This document shows, piece by piece, positions 58,505-64,000 of a DNA stretch of 64,000 nt (the first letter of the stretch is position 1; the number at the start of each line of letters is the position of its first letter). A program made the translations under genes and the position numbers. The stretch covers positions 248,001 to 312,000 of the forward strand of contig NZ_RXFS01000005.1 of assembly GCF_003952185.1 (NCBI RefSeq). Direction: 5' to 3'. Below the pieces are notes generated by a model. That model saw nothing but the letters and a program-made list of their open reading frames with translations. It had not been told where the DNA came from and did not search any database. Origin of the DNA: Variovorax sp. 679 (GTDB lineage Bacteria > Pseudomonadota > Gammaproteobacteria > Burkholderiales > Burkholderiaceae_C).

Positions 58505-59076
58505 GGCCGCGCGCCCGCGGTTGCCGCGCGGTTTTCCGCGAGCATGTTGCAGAAGAGCGCTCCTTGCTCGATGGCGTCGTCGAGCGCGACATGCGTGTGC
58601 GGCAGCCCGGCGTCGAACCAGCGACGCGGCATGGCGCGCTTGGTGCTGTCGCGGTAGTCGAGCTTCAGCATCGCCATCGCGAACGACTTCACGTCGAGCG
58701 CCGAGTGGCTGAACGGGCTCTCGCCCGCGAAGCGCATCAGGTACCAGTAGACGAACAGGAAGTCGAAGCCCGCCGGGTACGCGACGAACACCGGCCGCGC
58801 ATGCAGGCCCTTGAGCCAGCTCACGTAGTTCTTCATGGCGTGGGCCGGGTCCTGCAGGTCGGTGCGGCAGGCGGCCCAGGCCTCCGGCTGGGTCTTCCAC
58901 CAGGCGGCGGTCTTCGGGTCTGCCTCCGCGCCGGGCAGTGTGTGCAGGTTGGCGCTGAAGGTGGAGACGAGCTGCTTGTCGGCCGTGTAGGCGGCCGAGC
59001 CGAAGCTGAGCATCGAATTCGGGCCCGGGATGGGGCCGTCGGATTCGACGTCGGTGCTTATGTAGATTTCTGGCAT
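58501..59076 (-). CDS. DEDDh 3'-5' exonuclease family protein
   Basis: This 191-residue protein starts with the ExoI motif [15 protein letters not shown] (Asp and Glu), and ends with [15 protein letters not shown], the His-x4-Asp ExoIII motif of DEDDh exonucleases such as RNase T. The ExoII Asp is probably in [14 protein letters not shown]. It may trim RNA or DNA 3' ends. The start at 59076 gives the motif near the N-terminus. Placed downstream of rtcR, an RNA role is plausible but inferred. Confidence 0.82.
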   Translation of the reverse strand: MPEIYISTDVESDGPIPGPNSMLSFGSAAYTADKQLVSTFSANLHTLPGAEADPKTAAWWKTQPEAWAACRTDLQDPAHAMKNYVSWLKGLHARPVFVAYPAGFDFLFVYWYLMRFAGESPFSHSALDVKSFAMAMLKLDYRDSTKRAMPRRWFDAGLPHTHVALDDAIEQGALFCNMLAENRAATAGARP

Positions 59077-59118
59077 GAATTGAATGATTTCAAGGCCGTA
59101 GCGAGGCTGCAAGCCCGG

Positions 59119-60420
59119 TTAGCTTGTGTTGGTCTGGAACAGGCGCTTCCACCACTGGCTTTGTGCCGGCGGATCGGCGGGAGGCGAAAGGGGCGGTTCG
59201 ATGGTCGATTGCAGGAATTTCCTGCTCGTGCGGGCACGGTCTTCGAGGGCTTTGATGACGCCGTGAGATGCCCACTCCGACGGTTCGCTTTCCAGCTGAG
59301 CCAGTGCCCATTGCAGTTCCGCTTCGGCCTCCGCGGGCACGGGTGTAGCGTCGGCGGCGCCTTGCACGATGGCGAGCAGTTGCGGCACGCTGCCCTTGTC
59401 GTACCAGAACGCGAATGCGGCAATGCGGGAGAAGACCGCCGCCTTCATCGCGGCATCGTCAGGACCCGCTTTTTTCTGCGACTGCAGATGACGCCTCAGG
59501 TCGTGCCAGACATCAAGGAAGTCGCCCACCATCTCGTGGCACTCCGTGGGAAAGTCCGCCCGCCGCTCCAGCAACTGGCGCCACAGCCAGTGGTCAAGTA
59601 TGTCTTGCGGGATGCGCGCCTCCTCGACGCCGATGGCCCTGGCATACGCTTCGAGATTCGGATGAGTCGCTTGAGCGCAAAAGGCTGCGAAGGCCATCTG
59701 CTTCTTGTCCGGAAGGCCTTCGAGCCGCGCCGTGTAGGCCTGAGCAAAGCGGCTCTGGGCATGCGAGGCAGTGACCTGTCCGATGTTCTTGCGCAGCCAG
59801 TCGAGGTACCAATCGTTGAAACCCATGAGGGTTTCATCCGCGTTGAGGAACGGGTGAATGCCGCCGTTGTCGGCGCGCAAGTCTCGCCACATGGTTCCGG
59901 CTAGCGGCCCCGTGACCACCAGCCAGTTGCGCAGCGCACAGCCCTCGTGGCAGATGGGAATGGCACCGTCCGTGAGATGCGGTGCGTAGTACTCGCTCTC
60001 GAGCCTCGCATTCCATGCTTCCCATAGTTGGTCTTCTTCATGGATCGGCGTGCCTTCGGGCGGATCCGGTTGTTGCTGCCAGAAAGTGTCCGGCAGGTTC
60101 CAGGCACGCTCCAGCGGAAACGGCTTCGACAGGTCGCCGATGAGGCCGTAGCCGTCCTCCCATTTCGAGAGATCATGGCCGTGGTCCTGCTGGCCGAGGG
60201 GAAAGACGCCATAAGACGGGCCGGCGCCGCCATTGCCGATTTCGGTGATGAATCGGCGGTATTCCGGTGGAAAGCGGCACTGGTGCTTGGCCTCCATCCG
60301 CGCGACTTCTTCCTCGGCGAGCGGTGGGTTCAAGTCGTACCAGTGCGACTTTGCCGCGAAACAGGCGCAGTCGAGGTCGAGCCGCGTGAGCGTGCGGAGC
60401 TGGGAAAGGATGTCGTTCAC
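59119..60420 (-). CDS. SMI1/KNR4 family protein with long C-terminal extension
   Basis: This 433-residue protein has an SMI1/KNR4 domain in its first half (LAEEEVARMEAKHQCRFPPEYRRFITEIGNGGAGP, GAIPICHEGCALRNWLVV, FLNADETLMGFNDWYLDWL). Members often act as immunity proteins against polymorphic toxins. The second half is helical and of unknown role. No toxin gene is adjacent. Its ATG overlaps the preceding fusion gene's stop (ATGA), so it may serve that enzyme. Confidence 0.85.
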   Translation of the reverse strand: MNDILSQLRTLTRLDLDCACFAAKSHWYDLNPPLAEEEVARMEAKHQCRFPPEYRRFITEIGNGGAGPSYGVFPLGQQDHGHDLSKWEDGYGLIGDLSKPFPLERAWNLPDTFWQQQPDPPEGTPIHEEDQLWEAWNARLESEYYAPHLTDGAIPICHEGCALRNWLVVTGPLAGTMWRDLRADNGGIHPFLNADETLMGFNDWYLDWLRKNIGQVTASHAQSRFAQAYTARLEGLPDKKQMAFAAFCAQATHPNLEAYARAIGVEEARIPQDILDHWLWRQLLERRADFPTECHEMVGDFLDVWHDLRRHLQSQKKAGPDDAAMKAAVFSRIAAFAFWYDKGSVPQLLAIVQGAADATPVPAEAEAELQWALAQLESEPSEWASHGVIKALEDRARTSRKFLQSTIEPPLSPPADPPAQSQWWKRLFQTNTS

Positions 60421-61277
60421 TCGATGTCCAGTATGGAGGCGACGGACCGCTGGAGCTCTTCGACCAGCTCCGGGTCCATGTATTTGTATTCATCGGGAAT
60501 GTCGAGCACATGGACCGGCTTGTGCGCCAGCACCCGCGAGAACTCGGCCACTAGCCTCGACTTGTGCTTTTCTTCCATCACCAGGATCACGTCGGCCCAT
60601 TCGATGTCGTCGATGGACACCTTGTGCCGTGCGTTCGGGCTGGTGCCGGCGGAGCGCGCGGAGATCAGCGGGTGCCGGCGCCAGAGCTGCTCTGCCGTCG
60701 GGCTGCGCCATTGGTTTCTGCTGCAGATGAAGAGAACGTTGCGCATGGGTTGGCTCGGGGGCTTGGGCAACTGGAAGACGTGCATGTCCCGCCAACTGCC
60801 CGAAGAGTTCTCGATCAGCGCGACTTCCGTGCACGCCGCGCGCACGGCGCCTGATGCAAGAAGGCGGGACTGAAGCTCGGCTGCCGCCGTGTCCGCATCG
60901 CGCGCATTGCCGTGTGCCACGGTCAGGTGCGGAATGACGCCCTCGTGTTCGCCGCCGTACGGTGGGAAGTCGGGAAACGCTTCCGCGAGCGCCAGTGTCA
61001 TTTCAATGAAGGGCGCGGCCGGCTCCGGTGCAAGGTAGGCGGTTTCGGGAAAGCGTCCGACCTCGCGCAGGGTGAATGCGAACGATGGCGTCCGGTTCAA
61101 TGCCTGCTGTGCGCGTTCCAGCACTTCGGCCGTGATCAGCGCGGGGTCCATGAAGGGAACGAGCACCGTGATGTGAGCCGGCACTCCCAGTGCGACGGTC
61201 GCGTCGTAGCGACGGCGCAAGTCTCCGGCCAGAGGCTCGGCTGCAGGGACTTTCACGGCGAATGCGGAAATGGCCAT
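60417..61277 (-). CDS. 2H phosphoesterase fused to low-molecular-weight tyrosine-phosphatase-like domain
   Basis: This is a 286-residue two-domain protein. Residues 1-170 are a 2'-5' RNA ligase-like (2H) domain with its two His motifs, HITVL (His35) and HLTVA (His117). Residues 178-286 are a small protein-tyrosine-phosphatase-like domain starting MRNVLFICSRNQWRSPTAEQ, with a CX5R loop (Cys185, Arg191). It ends with LDIPDEYKYMDPELVEEL. The second half by itself is a known stand-alone family, so this appears to be a gene fusion, most likely real since no stop intervenes. 2H enzymes act on 2',3'-cyclic or 2'-5' phosphates of RNA, which fits the rtcR neighbour 16 bases upstream. Confidence 0.85.
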   Translation of the reverse strand: MAISAFAVKVPAAEPLAGDLRRRYDATVALGVPAHITVLVPFMDPALITAEVLERAQQALNRTPSFAFTLREVGRFPETAYLAPEPAAPFIEMTLALAEAFPDFPPYGGEHEGVIPHLTVAHGNARDADTAAAELQSRLLASGAVRAACTEVALIENSSGSWRDMHVFQLPKPPSQPMRNVLFICSRNQWRSPTAEQLWRRHPLISARSAGTSPNARHKVSIDDIEWADVILVMEEKHKSRLVAEFSRVLAHKPVHVLDIPDEYKYMDPELVEELQRSVASILDIE

Positions 61278-61293
61278 CGCGGCGGAGGATAGC

Positions 61294-62898
<1,605 letters not shown>

Positions 62899-63046
62899 GA
62901 ATAAAAAGCTATCTTAATTTCTATGAAGTATCTGAATGCTAGCAGTTCGGATATGGCGTGAGTTGAGTGACAGAAAAGAATTTATCTATCCATATCAACG
63001 ACTTGCGTAATTTCCGGGGATGTTCTTGCCTAGCCTTGCCCAACCT

Positions 63047-63060
63047 GGCATGCCAACTGC
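63047..63060 (+). promoter_or_regulatory. Sigma-54 promoter of the slipin/RNA-repair operon
   Basis: GGCATGCCAACTGC, preceded by CT, has GG (-24) and GC (-12) with exact 10-base spacing and the TGGCA and TGCA cores. Predicted start is near 63072. It lies 149 bases from the rtcR start, leaving an AT-rich gap (62899-63030) for RtcR enhancer sites. Confidence 0.8.
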
Positions 63061-63071
63061 AATAGACAACC

Positions 63072-63300
63072 CGTCGGATGCAGTTCATCCGCTCGCAGGT
63101 GTCGCATTCAAGCGGCCCGGTGCCGCAGGCCAGATCCTGTCTTGGGCTCGCGGTATGTCGCTGTTGAACTGGCTGGCAACTGAACTTGATTCAGTTCTGC
63201 TCATGGTTGAGCGCCGTGCTAACCACATGGAGTTGCGGGTTCGATTCCCGCGAAAAACCCTGGCGGTGCTCGCACCGCCATCTGATGGGGCGAAAGCCCC
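63072..63300 (+). ncRNA. Structured leader RNA with tRNA-like module (candidate Y RNA)
   Basis: Downstream of the sigma-54 promoter the sequence folds by eye into tRNA-like arms. The D arm is GCTC/GAGC (63199-63212). The anticodon arm is CCGTG-CTAACCA-CATGG (63214-63230). The T arm is GCGGG-TTCGATT-CCCGC (63235-63251). There is no matching acceptor stem; a hairpin AACTGAA-CTTGA-TTCAGTT (63178-63196) stands upstream. Then come GGCGGTGC-TC-GCACCGCC (63262-63279) and GGGGC-GAAA-GCCCC (63287-63300). Bacterial Y RNAs (YrlA) near rsr/rtc genes carry a tRNA mimic of this kind. Ends are approximate. A tRNA pseudogene is the alternative. Confidence 0.65.
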
Positions 63301-63635
63301 CCGCCCCGGCACACCGGAGCGATGGCGCAAGGCCCCAAAAAGCCCTGCGCGCGCGACACAGTGCCAAGCGCAGGCGGCTTGCGCGCTGTGTGCGTGGCAG
63401 GGAACTGCGTGCGGCCATCGACGGTGAGGAAAGTGACGGCGTTGCACATGCAACGAGGGAGGCACCGACCGGACCGCGCGACCGCCGCATGACAGGCCTT
63501 GGCTGTCGCAGTGTCCGCCGCCTGCCCTTTCGTGGGCCTGGATCGATTGATTGATGAATGAACGACCGATTGACTGGCTGAGCGAACGAAGAACGAATCG
63601 GACGAACGGCCGAACCGAACAAACAGGAGAAAAAA
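63301..63635 (+). other. Long untranslated leader between the ncRNA and slipin
   Basis: No convincing gene. The proximal part is GC-rich. From about 63541 it becomes an A/G-rich low-complexity run of GATTGA and GAACGA units leading to AAACAGGAG before the slipin ATG. Possible unstructured ribosome-loading region. Confidence 0.5.
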
Positions 63636-64000
63636 ATGCTGGGCTTCAACCAATACACCATCAAGAAGAACGAACGCGCATTGCTGCTGCGCAACGGTGA
63701 TTTCGAGCGACTGCTCGGTCCGGGAAAGCACCGCGTGTTCGCAGGCTTCGATACCGTCCAGCTGCAACGTTTCTCGCTCGCCGAGCCGGTGTTCGAGCAC
63801 GAGCTGGCCGATTACTTCCTGGCGCGCGAACCCGAACTGGTCGAGCGCGAGTTCGTGCAGGTGTCTCTGGGGGAAACCCAGGTCGGCCTGCGCCACGAGG
63901 ACGGTGTGCTGGTGCAGATCCTGCCGCCTGCGACGCGCAAGCTGTATTGGCGCGGCCTGCGCGAGCAGCGCATCGACGTGATCGACGTGGCGGCCGATGC
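63636..64000 (+). CDS. Slipin/SPFH-family protein (N-terminal part, cut by window edge)
   Basis: About 121 residues are visible (MLGFNQYTIKKNERALLLRN, GPGKHRVFAGFDTVQLQRF), typical of the start of slipin-type SPFH/band 7 proteins found in RtcR-controlled RNA-repair operons. CAGGAG precedes the ATG. The gene continues past the right edge, where rsr, rtcB or a nucleotidyltransferase gene would be expected. Confidence 0.85.
   Translation, partial: MLGFNQYTIKKNERALLLRNGDFERLLGPGKHRVFAGFDTVQLQRFSLAEPVFEHELADYFLAREPELVEREFVQVSLGETQVGLRHEDGVLVQILPPATRKLYWRGLREQRIDVIDVAAD

Noticed and set aside
63199-63251. Ordinary tRNA gene
   Set aside because: No 7-bp acceptor stem can be paired, the D loop is too short, and the anticodon AAC would be unusual for a bacterial valine tRNA.
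63020-63427. 135-codon frame over the tRNA-like region
   Set aside because: It begins before the predicted transcript start and crosses several RNA hairpins; composition does not look coding.

Overview
The window looks like a chromosomal segment of a high-GC betaproteobacterium of the Comamonadaceae, most likely Variovorax or a close relative. The evidence is the strong G/C third-position bias, pcaHG and pcaIJF gene sets, several Bug-type (tripartite tricarboxylate transporter) receptors, a complete Tad pilus locus and LysR/IclR regulators of aromatic catabolism. The genus is inferred from style and content, not from a marker gene.

Layout. 1-1140: a truncated MoxR-type AAA ATPase divergent from a di-heme cytochrome c. 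1233-3678: pcaGH (protocatechuate 3,4-dioxygenase) divergent from pcaQ. 3800-4234: a DUF1841 protein. 4346-17977: a type I secretion locus. It has a strong sigma-54 promoter, a 1504-residue repeat protein with an Asp-Ala tract, an OmpA-like lipoprotein, an unusual alpha/alpha-toroid plus MurF-like fusion, a small membrane protein, and the ABC transporter, HlyD and TolC components. 18211-32283 (minus strand): a complete Tad/Flp pilus cluster, ending with a sigma-54 activator gene that lies between the pilus and type I loci. 32707-35321: an L,D-transpeptidase and a TPR protein that both end in an NTF2-like domain. 35480-45478: a LysR gene, hydroquinone 1,2-dioxygenase (two subunits), a semialdehyde dehydrogenase, a Bug receptor and a LIV-type ABC transporter. 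45582-52798: Bug receptors, a phytase-like esterase, and pcaR divergent from pcaIJF. 52812-58504: assorted small genes, including a dinB-like gene broken by one amber codon. 57644-64000: an RNA-repair-like region. A minus-strand unit carries rtcR, a 2H-phosphoesterase/tyrosine-phosphatase fusion, SMI1/KNR4 and a DEDDh exonuclease. A divergent sigma-54 promoter drives a leader containing a tRNA-like structure and then a slipin gene.

How it fits together. Protocatechuate and hydroquinone routes both lead to beta-ketoadipate, which pcaIJF finishes; pcaB, pcaC, pcaD and maleylacetate reductase are not in the window. The type I adhesin and the Tad pilus are both surface-attachment systems, and sigma-54 signals plus a sigma-54 activator between them suggest shared control. 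The rtcR side suggests control of an RNA-repair operon that continues beyond the right edge, with a likely Y-RNA-like transcript in its leader.

A repeated ~90-100 bp hairpin-rich element occurs four times, placed at gene 3' ends.
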